Source of the DNA: Populus alba
Lineage: Eukaryota; Streptophyta; Magnoliopsida; Malpighiales; Salicaceae
DNA length: 64,000 nucleotides
Assembly: GCF_005239225.2 (NCBI RefSeq)
Contig: NC_133294.1
Span: 1,488,001-1,552,000 of the forward strand
Reading direction: 5' to 3'
Position 1 is the first letter of the stretch, and each line of letters begins with the position of its first letter. The notes under the pieces were generated by a model, which worked only from the letters and a program-made list of their open reading frames with translations, was not told where the DNA came from and searched no databases. A program made the translations under genes and the position numbers. Shown one piece after another: positions 21,352 to 32,600 of the stretch.

Positions 21352-21628
21352 ATAAGGAGAGAATTTAGGACCGGGGGGGGGGAGAACAAAATAATATTCC
21401 TGCTATATTTCATGTGTGTGCTGTTTGTTACAACTGCCTCTTTATATAGGCATTTATGGAAAACATGCTAAGTTCTTGTTCCTTATGATTACATTATTGA
21501 AACGGTGCGTATTAAACATAGACGTGCATATTTCATGTAGATAAAAATGGTGCATTTGGTTGTAATAGAATCTTCTTGTAACGACTTTTCCCTCCATTAT
21601 AGTTTTCAGCCTGAATCTTCTTGTATCA
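21352..21628 (-). repeat. 5' LTR of gypsy G (inner end missing)
   Basis: Matches 16669-16942 but lacks the counterpart of 16622-16668. Instead the sequence before 21352 is unlike either the LTR or a primer site. Confidence 0.85.
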
Positions 21629-21633
21629 CAAAA

Positions 21634-21857
21634 ACTATGCTAAGCTTAAAACCTTTTTACCTAAAAGTCTTCTCCTTGTATTATATCTCCTATAAATAAT
21701 TTTTTTGCGTTGTGTATCCACATCCTTAAACCATTTCCAAACTATAAATTAAATCCTTCTTTTACTTAATTACTACAACTAAAAACCTTAATTATCAAAC
21801 TACTTTCATTTCAATCCCTAATCACTAAAACCTTTAAACTACCATCATCTGCCAACA
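21634..21857 (+). repeat. B-family LTR fragment, right part
   Basis: Continues 16459-16621 after gypsy G and aligns with 9904-10070 plus some family sequence also present in the 5' LTR of B. It ends GCCAACA, followed by CACTTCCATTACTAAAAGGT, nearly the same flank as at 10071-10090. The insertion point relative to the gene is therefore identical to that of element B. Confidence 0.9.
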
Positions 21858-22051
21858 CACTTCCATTACTAAAAGGTATGTACGTGCATGATATACTTGC
21901 AGTTCTCTTTGAGTGATACATTTGTTTTCCATTATATTAATGATTGGTATTGTGAGTTAGTATAAACTTGCTTAGGATTTCACCTAATAGTATAATTAGC
22001 TTTGATTTGAGATCGTTCATTAACAATAGTTACTTACATAATTTTATGTAG

Positions 22052-22572
22052 ATAGCATCTGAGATAGAACTGGAAGCACCTTATGGAGCAGCCATGAAAG
22101 GAGACTGGCAATGCATGATTGACTACCGTCAGGAACATTTCGAAAAAATCCACTGTCCAATTACGCCCTTTAAGGATACTGTACTTCATCTAGCTATAAA
22201 CAACAAAGACGAGAAACCACTTAAATATTTACTTGAAATCATGAAGGAAAGATCTTTACCTAAGGCATTTGTCAAGATAAAAAACAAATTTGGAAATACA
22301 ACTATTCACAAGGCAACCATCTATGGCAATCATGAGGCTGCAAGGCTCTTGGCAGAACGTCGTCAAGACCTCCTTATTGAAAAAAAATGAATACGGTGAA
22401 TTCCCATTGTTTACAGCTGCTGGATTTGCTAAGACAAAAATAGTGGAGTTTTTAATATGTTCCAAACCAGAACAATGCGTGGATAATCATGGCCAACTAT
22501 TATCAATTCACCGCAACAGAACGGAAGATGACCTGCCCATCCTTAGCGCTGCTATCATAGGGCAAAAATTTG
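22052..22572 (+). pseudogene. Gene 2 exon 1
   Basis: Starts after TATGTAG like gene 1. It reads MKGDWQCMIDYRQEHFEKIH from 22094, then frameshifts at the A run (22380-22387), after which NEYGEFPLFTAAGFAKTKIV continues the ankyrin repeat in another frame. The donor at 22573 is intact. Confidence 0.9.
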
Positions 22573-22653
22573 GTAACAATTTCTCTCTTTATTGAGTTCT
22601 CAAATTTAAAAGTATACATATATAAGATATTGTATAATTTTTGTCTTCCTAAT

Positions 22654-23107
22654 TGTTAGGATACTGACATGCAAACCCGACAAGATAAAAGGCAAGGGAT
22701 AGGATAAAATGAGAAATTAAACACACAAGAATTTACGTGGTTCACCCAATTTGGCTACGTCCACGGGCAAGTATAGAAGGTTTTTACTAAGTAATGTGGG
22801 AATTACAACATCTCTCTACTAATAGGATAACAACTGAAATCTCTCTATTACTAGGAGAAAACACCTCACTTACTCTCCTCACAAATACCTCACAATTTTG
22901 TGGGATTACTTTCCCTCTCTCACTCTCCTTTTCTTCTCTCTTGTTTCTCTCTTATGGCGTGTCTAATAAGCTTGGATGCATTGCATATTTATAGGCAAGC
23001 ATCCATGCACAAGTGGGAGTGGCAAGTGGCACCAATTAGTGCCAAAATAATTGACACCATTTAGTGTTGCAAGGGGCACTAATTGGTGCTTGCTAGCTGG
23101 CTTCACA
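22654..23107 (-). repeat. 3' LTR of element E
   Basis: 454 bases, TGTTAGGATACTG..GGCTTCACA as read on +. Related copies are at 27432-28123 and 47373-47738. Confidence 0.93.
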
Positions 23108-23399
23108 TTCTCCCACTTGAAAACTTTGATGATTTAATCAAGTCTTCACACTTGATCATTTGTGATTCTTCTATCCTTTGTATACTTTCCATCTTCATGC
23201 TGCTTACGTTTCAGTTAGGCCATAAGAGGATCTGCACCATATATACTTGTCAATATTGACTGGTTTGGTCAAAGCATCTGCTGGATTTTCCTTTGTGTGA
23301 ACTTTCTGAAAATCCACACTTCCATCTTCCACCACTTCATGAACATAGTGATACTAAACATCTATGTGTTTTGTTCTTGAATGAAATGCTGGATTCCTT

Positions 23400-26300
23400 A
23401 CAATATGCAAGGCCCTTTGACTATCACAATACAAAAAGAATCTTCTCTTGTTTGCGCTCGAGCTCCTCCATAAGTTTCTTCATCGACATTGCTTCTTTAC
23501 AAGCTTGTGTACCTGCCATATACTACGCTTTTGTTGTGGATAACACTACAACAGTCTGAAGTTTAGAGACCCAGCTCACAGCTCCTCCTACAATTATGAA
23601 CACATAGCCTATAGTGGATTTTCTTTTCTCAAGGTCACTAGTAAAATCTGAATCAGCATAATCTCTGAAAGTAAATTCTGATCCTCCATAACATAATGCA
23701 GCATCTAAGGTACCTTTGATATATCTCAAGATCCTCTTAATAGTATCCCATTGCTCTCTACCAAGATTTGCCAAGTATCAACTAGTTGCTCCCACTCCTT
23801 GTGCAATGTCTGGTCTTGTACATATCATGACAAACATTAAACTTCTCACTACTAATGCATACGGTACTCGAGACATCTCCATCCTCTCTGCTTCATTGCT
23901 AGGAGACATACTTGAGGATAATTTGAAGTTAATAGGAAGTGGGGTGGAAATTGGCTTACAATCTTGCATGTTGAAGCATCGCAAGATTTTCTTCAAATAA
24001 TTCTTCTAAGAAAGCCAAATCTTCCTCTTACTTCTGTCACGGTGAATTTGCATCCCTAGAATCTTGTTTGATGGTCCTAAGTCCTTCATATCAAACTCCC
24101 TAGCCTACTATGCCTTCAATTCTTGGACTCGATCTTTGCTGGGACCTATTACCAACACGTCATCCACATACAACAGCAAAATGATGAAATCATCATCTTC
24201 TTCAAACCTCTTGAAGTACGTACAATGGTCTAAACTAAGTCTGTTGTACCCAAGGCTAATTATGAAGGAATCAAATCTCTTATACCAACACCTCGGCGCC
24301 TATTTGAGACCGTATAGAGATTTGTTCAACCTGCAAACCAAGTTCTCCTTGCCTGTTTCAGGAAAACCCTTTGGTTGGAGCATATAAATTTCTTCTTCAA
24401 GTTCTCCATGAAGAAATGCAGTTTTCACATCTAACTGCTCTAAGTGAAGATCAAATATAGCACACATCGCCAAGACTACTCCGATTGTAATAAGTCATAC
24501 CACCAGGGAAAATATCTCATTGAAGTCTATTCCTTCTTTCTGAGCATATCCTTTCACCACCAATCTTGCACAATATCGCTCCACTTGATCATTGCCATCA
24601 CGCTTTATCTTGTAAACCCATTTGTTGCCAATGGCCTTTCTTCCTTGTGGTAGCGAAACAAGATCCCAAGTGGTATTCTTGTGTAGAACTTCAATCTCCT
24701 CTTGCATTGCTGTCATCCACCTAGATACATCTGTGCTTTTGATAGCCTCATGGAAAGTTGATGGCTCTTCATCCTCTGTTAGAAGACAGTATGTAATGTT
24801 GCTCTCAATAACATATTCTGAGTGCCAAGCCGGTGGTCTTCTTACACGAGTTGACCGTCAAACTTCAGGAGTTTTAGACTCTATTTGTTCTTGTTCTTCA
24901 TACTCTAGTGCAACTTCAGAAGAAGTATGATTCTGAGTATTTTCCATCTGGACTGTTGTAGTCTCATTTAAAATGCTATTATGTTCTTTCATTTGCATTT
25001 TATCTTCTGGAAATATGACATCTTTGTTGATGACTACCTTGTAGGCAGTAGGATCCCACAAGCGATACCCCTTCACTTCATCAGTATATCCCAAGAATAT
25101 ATATTTTCTGGATTTTGAATCCAGCTTGTTGACTTCTTGAGTATTGTACATCACGTACACATGACTCCCAAATATATGCAATCGAGAATAATCAACTGGC
25201 TTTCCAGTCCACATCTCCATCAGTGTCTTCAGCTCAATTGCAGTTGACGGAGATCAATTTATCACATAACAGGCGGTATTGACTGCTTCTGCCCAGAACG
25301 ACTTTCATATCCTGCAACTTCAAACATTGCTCTTGTTCTTTCTAATAGAGTTCTGTTTATCCACTCTGCCACTCCATTTTGTTGTGGAGTGTATGCCATT
25401 GTGAACTGCCTTTTGATACCTTCATGTTGACAGAAGTTATCAAATTCATCACTAGTATATTCTCCTCCATTGTTAGTCCTCAAACACTTGATCTTCTTTT
25501 TAGATTCAAGTTCTACCCGCTCTTTGAATGTTTTAAAGACTGCGAACACATATGTCTTCCTTCTAATTGGATACACCCAACATCTCCTGGAGAAGTCATC
25601 TATGAATGATACAAAGTATCTTGCTCCTCCTAATGATACAACTGGTGCTTGCCAAACATCAAAGTGAATCAAGTCTAAGATGCATTTGCTCTTAGTTGTT
25701 GATGTGCCAAACTTCAACCTGTGTTGTTTACTTCTAACACAGTACTCATAAAATGGTAAAGTAACCTTTGTCAGCCCAAGGAGTAACTTCTGATCATAGA
25801 GAATTTTCAAACCTTTCTCTGACATGTGGCCTAGTTTTTTATGCCACACCATCGTCTTCTCTCCTGCAGAACTGGCTGATGCGATTGATGCCTCTGCCTC
25901 ATGATGTGTTTCTCCAATTAACATAAACAAGTTTGCAACTATCTTTCTTGCCTTTAAAACCACCAGCGCTTATTTGATAATTTTCATGATTCCATTGTTT
26001 ATTTGAATCTTACAGCCAAGACTATCAAATTGTCCTACAAACAAAAGATTCTTCTTTAAGTCTTTCACATATCGCACTCCTGAAATAGTGCGAATTGAGC
26101 CATCATACATCTTTAATTTGATGGTGCCAATACCGGCATGATCATTATCGATGAACACTAAACCTTTAGAGATGGGTTCATATGTATGAAACCAATCTCG
26201 ATTAGGAGTCATATGCCATATTGCTCCTGAATCCATTAACCAAACCTAAGTGAGCTCTTTTCTATTTATAGAGATTGTCGCTGCTTCACTATATAAAACC

Positions 26301-27125
26301 TCCCCATCTTCTGATGTGCTTGCAACACATCCTTGAGGTGTTGATGACTCTACATTGTTCTTTATACCCTTTTTAAACTAACAATCCTTTTTGAAGTGCC
26401 CTTTTCTACCATAGTTGTAGCATTTCACAGTCTTCTTACTTCTTGATTTGGACCTCCCCTGCCTTTAACTCCCACTGGAGCCACGCTCCGTTGATCTTCC
26501 TCTTGACACCAACAATGCCTCTGCTTGGTTTAAACTATTTTTGTCTCCTTTATTTTTGTGCCTATTTTCTTCTTCCAAGATAGCGGTTGCAACATCATTG
26601 AAGATTAAATAGTCTGAGAGGATATTATTGGTGAAGTTGATAATAAGCTGATCATACGAATCAGGAAGACTTTGAAGTAGAACCTCTGCACGCTCATTTT
26701 CCTCTATTTGTTGACCCAAAGTAGTGAGTTGTGAAAATAGAGTTCTTATTGTGTTGATGTGGTTAGTCACCAACGTGGTTTCTGCCATTCGAAGGGTATA
26801 AAATCTCCGCTTTAAGAAAATCTTATTGTGCAAAGACTTGGACTCGTATAGCTTTGTCAGAGTATCCTATATCTCCTTAGTTGTTTTCTTCTCCGCCACA
26901 CTTGATAATACTTCATCAGCTAATGCTAAATGTATGTTAGCAATAGCATTGCCATCCATCTCATTCAATTTTGCATTATTAGTGATCTCTGCGGGCTAAT
27001 ACCCAATTGCTGCCAAGCAATTGTCTTTCCTTAAGATTGTCTTGATTCTCATTTTCCACAGTGAAAAGTTGCTCCCCTTGAACCTCTCAATCTCGTACTT
27101 TGCTGCAATTTTATTCATCATGATC
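23400..27125 (-). pseudogene. Copia E gag-pol remnant
   Basis: The minus strand from 27122 reads MMNKIAAKYEIERFKGSNFS, a gag N-terminus, with a TAG near 26999. Gag continues at 26465-26833 (RTLFSQLTTLGQQIEENERA). The zinc knuckle near 26395-26425 is CYNYGRKGHFKKDC, so its second Cys is Tyr. The protease at about 26225 reads MDSGAIWHM. Integrase occupies 25262-25963 (WHKKLGHMSEKG, HFDVWQAP, LRTNNGGEY with Asp changed to Asn, GVAEWINRTL). RT is at 24495-24716 and around 24170 (LLLYVDDVLVIGP, intact YVDD). RNase H is at 23523-23996 (RDYADSDFTSDLEKRKSTIG). Stops and shifts between these make it inactive. Confidence 0.9.
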
Positions 27126-27431
27126 AATTCAGCTATCATTGTTTCACATATCTGTAACGTATATAGAAATAGTATCGTGTGAATAATACTTCACTAAGTA
27201 AGTTCCCAAGAAAGATTGGAGGGATCACAAACGGTCCCGCTTAAAACCCAATCTCCTTAGACAGAGCTTCCTAGACTGTATTTAATCACCGCACTGACTT
27301 TCTATATACACCAACAGTAACATATGTGAACAGTACCATTTAGGTGAATAGTGTCGTGTACGTGAATAGTAACCATATACACGAATAACTTTTGTGTGTT
27401 AACAACACCAACCAGAAGGCTCCAATACCAC

Positions 27432-28123
27432 TGTTAGGATACTGGCATGCAAACCCGACAAGATAAAAGGCAAGGGATAGGATAAAATGAGAAATTAGAC
27501 ACACAAGAATTTACGTGGTTCACCCAATTTGGCTATGTCCACAGGCAAGTATAGAAGGATTTTACCAAGTAATGTGGGAATTACAATATCTCTCTACTAA
27601 TAGGAGAACAACTAAAATCTCTCTATTACTAGGAGAAAACACCTTAGTTACTCTCCTCACAAATACCTCAATTTTATGGGATTACATTCCCTCTCTCACT
27701 CTCCTCTTCTTCTCTCTTGTTTCTCTCTTATGGTGTGTCTAATTTGGCTACGTCTACGGGCAAGTATAGAAAGATTTTACTAAGTAATGTGGGAATTACA
27801 ACATCTCTCTACTAATAGGAGAGCAACTGAAATCTCTCTATTACTAGGAGAAAACACCTCACTTACTCTCCTCACAATACCTCATAATTTTGTGGGATTA
27901 CTTTCCCTCTCTCACTCTTCTCTTCTTCTCTCTTGTTTCTCTCTTATGGTGTGCCTAATAAGCTTGGATGCATTGCCTATTTATAAGCAAGCATCCATGC
28001 AAAAGACAATGCACAAGTGGGAGTGGCAAGTGGCACCAATTAGTGCCAAAATAATTGACACCAATTAGTGTTGCAAGTGGCACTAATTGGTGCTTGCTAG
28101 CTAGCAAGCTAGCTGGCTTCACA
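27432..28123 (-). repeat. 5' LTR of element E with internal tandem duplication
   Basis: 692 bases, about 240 longer than its partner. The extra length is a direct duplication: 27526-27740 (215 bases, from AATTTGGCTATGTCC to TGGTGTGTCT) is followed at once by a second copy starting AATTTGGCTACGTCT at 27741. Confidence 0.9.
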
Positions 28124-28141
28124 CTAATTTCATAAATGCAG

Positions 28142-28291
28142 AAACAACTTTACTGTTGCTAGAATTGGATAAATCGCTCACCAGCCTGAAGGACAGAAAT
28201 CAAATATCTACGCTTCAACTTCTAGCCGAAATGCCAGCTGCTTTTGAGAGTGAATTTCCCATGGGCATATTTGAAAGACTCATCTACTGTT
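28142..28291 (+). pseudogene. Gene 2 exon 2
   Basis: 150 nt, the same length and phase as gene 1 exon 2. It reads TTLLLLELDKSLTSLKDRNQ and then ISTLQLLAEMPAAFESEF. Splice sites ATGCAG/ and /GTATGC are kept. Confidence 0.9.
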
Positions 28292-28362
28292 GTATGCCTA
28301 CTCCAACCACATTATTAGACCTTACAATATTGCCTACATATTCTTGTTTGAATACCATGGAC

Positions 28363-28368
28363 ATACAC

Positions 28369-28402
<34 letters not shown>

Positions 28403-28410
28403 GTATATAA
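28363..28410. repeat. (ACAT)n/(AT)n microsatellite in intron 2 of gene 2
   Basis: ACATACATACAT followed by about 22 bases of AT. Absent from gene 1 intron 2. Confidence 0.9.
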
Positions 28411-28434
28411 TTTGAACTCTAAATTATGTTGCAG

Positions 28435-28602
28435 GCCTTCCTGTTAAACGTCACCACGAGGTAAAATCAAAGGTAAAAAGTTGGTGTCTGGCAAAGAAGA
28501 GAGATCTTGAGAGCGGTCGGGGGAGGAACTCAGGAGATCTGGGGAGTGTCTCGGATAGGAATCAAAGAGGCGGCCTCCTCAACTATTTAAAGATCCCTGA
28601 AG
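28435..28602 (+). pseudogene. Gene 2 exon 3
   Basis: 168 nt as in gene 1. Frame open: LPVKRHHEVKSKVKSWCLAK, then KRDLESGRGRNSGDLGSV. Confidence 0.9.
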
Positions 28603-29140
28603 GTATTATTGAGCTACCTTTATATATCCAGATTAGATCCAGTTCTCCAATGCAATGAAACACATTTCATTCATGTCAACATTATGGAATCATAAGAATT
28701 TTAAATTTCATGGCTTGACCCAATATTAGTTCGAATATAACTGAGTCGCAGTTTCTTTTTTTAGTGGACACGGGCTACACAAGCAGAGTAGTTCTTCCCA
28801 ATTTTTTACACCAATTGAGCTTATATCTCATTGTCACTTAAAAAGGTGTATTAGTGAATTGATATAAAATTACTTTTAAGATAATAATTTAAACATTTAC
28901 ATTGAGATGATTTATTTACGAACATAAACCTTATGCTTGAAACAAATGTGAGTCGATGTTATAAAGAGGTTTTTGTTCACGACATCCTATTTTTATATGC
29001 TTACGCAAATAATCCTTGCGCTTACACTAAATTTAGTTTTCACCTTTTACTATCATTATTAACATTTCTTTCCATTTCATAATAATGTCTAGCTCTCATC
29101 CCTGTTTAATTTCATTCCCTTTCGCATGATCATGATGTAG

Positions 29141-29565
29141 AATGTTGGCTAGAAATAAACTGGAAGCAGAAAAGAATGCATGTATTTGCTTTGACATTCG
29201 CTGAAAGCCTAATAGAGGAAGATAATTCATTTCAAAGAGTCACCATAACAGAGGAAGACCAAAATAAAGAAGAAGAAGAGCAAGAAATGTGTGGGCAAAC
29301 TTCTCAAATCACTAGCAAAGCAAAAACTTCTGTATTGTCATCATTAACTACTAAAAAGGAGATCCCATTGTTTACTGCAACTAGAAGGGGAATAGAAAAG
29401 ATTGTGGAGCTAATAATAAGGCTACATCCTCATGCTATTGACCAGCGCGATGAAATGAATCGGAGCATTTTAGATGTGGTCGTCATGTATCGCTAGAAAA
29501 GGATCTTCGATATTATGAAGGAAAAGGAGATACCAATGGCTAGAATGCGTCGAGTTGTTGATAAT
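29141..29565 (+). pseudogene. Gene 2 exon 4, first part
   Basis: Reads WKQKRMHVFALTFAESLIEE and ankyrin KKEIPLFTATRRGIEKIVEL, then a TAG at 29494-29496. It has about 54 nt more than gene 1 in the linker (EEDQNKEEEEQEMCGQTSQI). Copia C interrupts it at 29565. Confidence 0.9.
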
Positions 29566-29688
29566 TGTGGAAGAACAGGTCAGCATGACCGGTTCAAATG
29601 AAGATAAAGATTCAAAAGTTTAAAACACTGCAACATATATCTTATCTGTAATTCGGTTTCATGAGGATGTACATGGCCCTTTGAATTC
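29566..29688 (+). repeat. Truncated 5' LTR of element C
   Basis: Matches 35850-35972 at nearly every base, then breaks at GAATTC into gag coding sequence. Confidence 0.92.
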
Positions 29689-32600
29689 TTCTTCGGCTAC
29701 TCCTCCCCACATTACTTCCCCGTTCTCAGCCCCCTCTCTTTCGCATTTATCTCTTTCCCTCAGTGTTAAACTCAATCACTCGAATTATTCTGTTTGGAAA
29801 GCTCAGGCTCTCCCATATTTCCGTGGTCAAGGTGTCTTTGGCTATCTTGATGGCTCCATCCCGATGCCTCCAAAGGAGCTAGAAGCTTCTCATCCCACTA
29901 CAAGCGATATCATTATGATCCCAAATCCAGCATATGAGCATTGGCTTCGTCAGGATTCTTTAATCCTTGCCATCATCAATACTTCTCTTACTGAGGATGT
30001 TCTTTCTCAAGTTATGTCATATACCACATCCAAGGATGTATGGCTTGCTCTTCAACAAAATTTTTCTTCCATCTCCCGTGCTAAAGCTGTTCAACTTCGT
30101 ACACAGCTTGCTACTGCTAGAAAAGGAGCTATGAATGCTAAGGATTATTTTATTTCCATCAAACGTATGTCCGATGAACTTGCCCTTGCTGGCCAACCTC
30201 TCACCTCTGATGAAATTCTTACTTATATCCTTACTGGTCTTGGTCAGGAGTATGACTCCTTAGTCTCTACAATTACCTCTCGTTCTGATGCTGTCACCTT
30301 AGAGGACCTTTATTCTCTACTTCTCATTACTGAGTCACGAATCAATCAGCACCATGACACCATTCAGGTTACTGCCTCTGCAAATATGGCCACCAGATAT
30401 CCTCCTTCATTCCAATCTCGTCCTGGTAACTCCTATCCTTCCTCTAACCGCAGTCGCACTAATTTCTATCGTGGAAGGAGTCGCGGTGGTCGCTCAACCA
30501 TCCGTGATACAGGAGCTCCTACCTCTCTTATCTGTCAGGTATGCCTCAAACCGGGCCATCATGCCTTGAAATGTTATCATCGTTTTGATCTCTCTTACCA
30601 GGATCAATCTACTCAACGTCCACCGCATGCTTTTCTTGCTGCCCGCCATCCACATACTGCTCAAGAGTGGCATCCTGATACAGGAGCCACCCATCATCTT
30701 ACGAATGATATGCACAACATTCATCTTCAAACTAAAGACTGTGATGGTCCAGATCATGTTCAAGTAGCAAATGGTGCAGGTTTGGAAATTACTCACAGTG
30801 GTTCCTCCACTTTATCTTCCCCGTCCAACTCTTTTGCTCTCAATCAAATACTGTTAGTTCCTGATATTAAAAAAAATCTTCTTTCTGTCCACTGTTTCTG
30901 TCAAGATAACAATGTTTTCTTTGAGTTTCATGCCTCTTTTTTTCTTGTGAAGGACTACTTGGGGCACATCCTGCATCGGGGTCCACTTCGTAATGGCCTT
31001 TACAATTTTTCATTGTCGCTTGCTCGTCTTCAGCCGCAAGCTCGTTCTAGTATTAAAATCTCTGCTACTTTGTGGCATCGGCGTCTTGGCCATGCTTCTT
31101 TTCCGGTTATTAATAAAGTTGTTTCCTTTCCAATTAACAATAATACCAGTTCGATTTGCTCTCATTGTCAAATGGCCAAAAGTCATGCTTTGCCTTTTTC
31201 CAATTCACATATTTCTGTTTCGAATCCATTAGAATTATTATATTCAGATGTTTGGGGGCCAGCACCCATTTTCTCAACTACAGGTGCTCGTTATTACATA
31301 AGTTTTTTAGATGATTCCACCAAATTTTTATGGTTGTTCCCTTTAAAACTCAAATCTGATGCCTTACCAATTTTTCAAAAATTTCAAGCTGCTGTTGAAC
31401 GTCAATTCAATACTAAAATAAAAACCATCCAAACTGATTGGGGTGGAGAATACCGCAGCTTGCATAATTTTTTACAAACTCAAGGCATTACTCATCGAGT
31501 TACCTGTCCTTATACGCACCAACAAGCTGGTGCTATTGAAAGACGTCATCGTCAAATTGTTGAGGTTGGCCTTGCCTTACTTGCTCACTCCCATCTCCCA
31601 AATATTTTTTGGGAAGATGCGTTCTTAACTGCTGTTTATATAATTAATCGTTTGCCCACTCCAGTTTTGCAGCATAAATCCCCTTATGAAATGGTCAATA
31701 AATCCAAACCTGATTTTAATTTTTTACGAGTATTTGGTTGTGCCTGCTGGCCCTACTTACGTCCATATAATAAACATAAAATGGATTTTCGTTCCAAAAC
31801 GTGTGTCTTCCTTGGTTATAGTATCAGTCATCGGGGGTATAAATGCTTAGATGTCTCTACTGGTAAAATATATGTTTCCCGTCATGTTGTTTTTGATGAG
31901 TCACTCTTTCCTTATCCTTCCCTTCAACCTCTTCTTCCTTCCATTCATTGTCGCACCCAAAAAAAAATCAGCGCGCGGCATCGGGCTGGCGATTTAAATC
32001 TTTCTCGTTGTTGTTTGCTTGAATTTGATTCGTTGGAGTCGCCACCTAGTAATTGATTTCGGGCTACTAGGAAACCGGATGTACTGGTCTTGTCAGAGAT
32101 TCGCGGGTAAGGGACTGGTTGTGGTTAGGGAAGGTATTAGCACCCCTAACGCACCCTACCTTAGGTAAGCTGCTTCGTGGTTTTGACGTGTTAAAGAAGT
32201 TTTAATAATTGTCTTTTCATCGGAAATTAGAAATATCACTTACGTATAAGTTAATAATTCTTAACCGTGATCCAATCAAAATATTAAATTCTTCTTTAAT
32301 ATCTGCAATTTTATCATTAAAAAAATAAAATATATATATAAAAAAATAAAACACATACAAACACACACATTCACTTTCACTATTTTTTATTTCTTTTCTT
32401 TTCTTTTTTCTTTTCTTTTCTTTTACATCCATATTTACAAAATACAAATTACAAAAACTAAAAACTAAACAAATATTACATTAAACCATTTGGAAATTAC
32501 AAAAATGACCCAAAACAAAATCAGGAACAATTCTGGGCTGCCTGAACAGTAGCGGCGCGTGGACCCCACACCCCGCCCCGAAAATCAGGCAGCGTGAGGG

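Larger units (their letters stand above)
16622..21628 (-). mobile_element. Ty3/gypsy LTR retrotransposon G (chromovirus-like)
   Basis: A minus-strand element with LTRs at 16622-16942 and 21352-21628 and a perfect target duplication CAAAA (16617-16621 and 21629-21633) inside a B-family LTR. Gene order on the minus strand is gag, protease, RT, RNase H, integrase, then a chromodomain remnant. This is Ty3/gypsy order with integrase after RNase H. The 5' LTR (right side) lacks its inner ~48 bases and I see no primer site, which suggests a small deletion there. Stops and frameshifts throughout. Confidence 0.92.
22654..28123 (-). mobile_element. Ty1/copia LTR retrotransposon E, in intron 1 of gene 2
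   Basis: TG..CA element with perfect target duplication CTAAT (22649-22653 and 28124-28128). The LTRs are 22654-23107 and 27432-28123. On the minus strand the primer site is GTGGTATTGGAGCC (27418-27431), a variant of the initiator-Met site. A purine tract AAGTGGGAGAA lies beside the left LTR (23108-23118). All copia domains are present on the minus strand but broken by stops. Confidence 0.94.

Noticed and set aside
30354..31628. Overlapping open frames on both strands within copia C
   Set aside because: They are shadows of the gag-pol frame in other frames.
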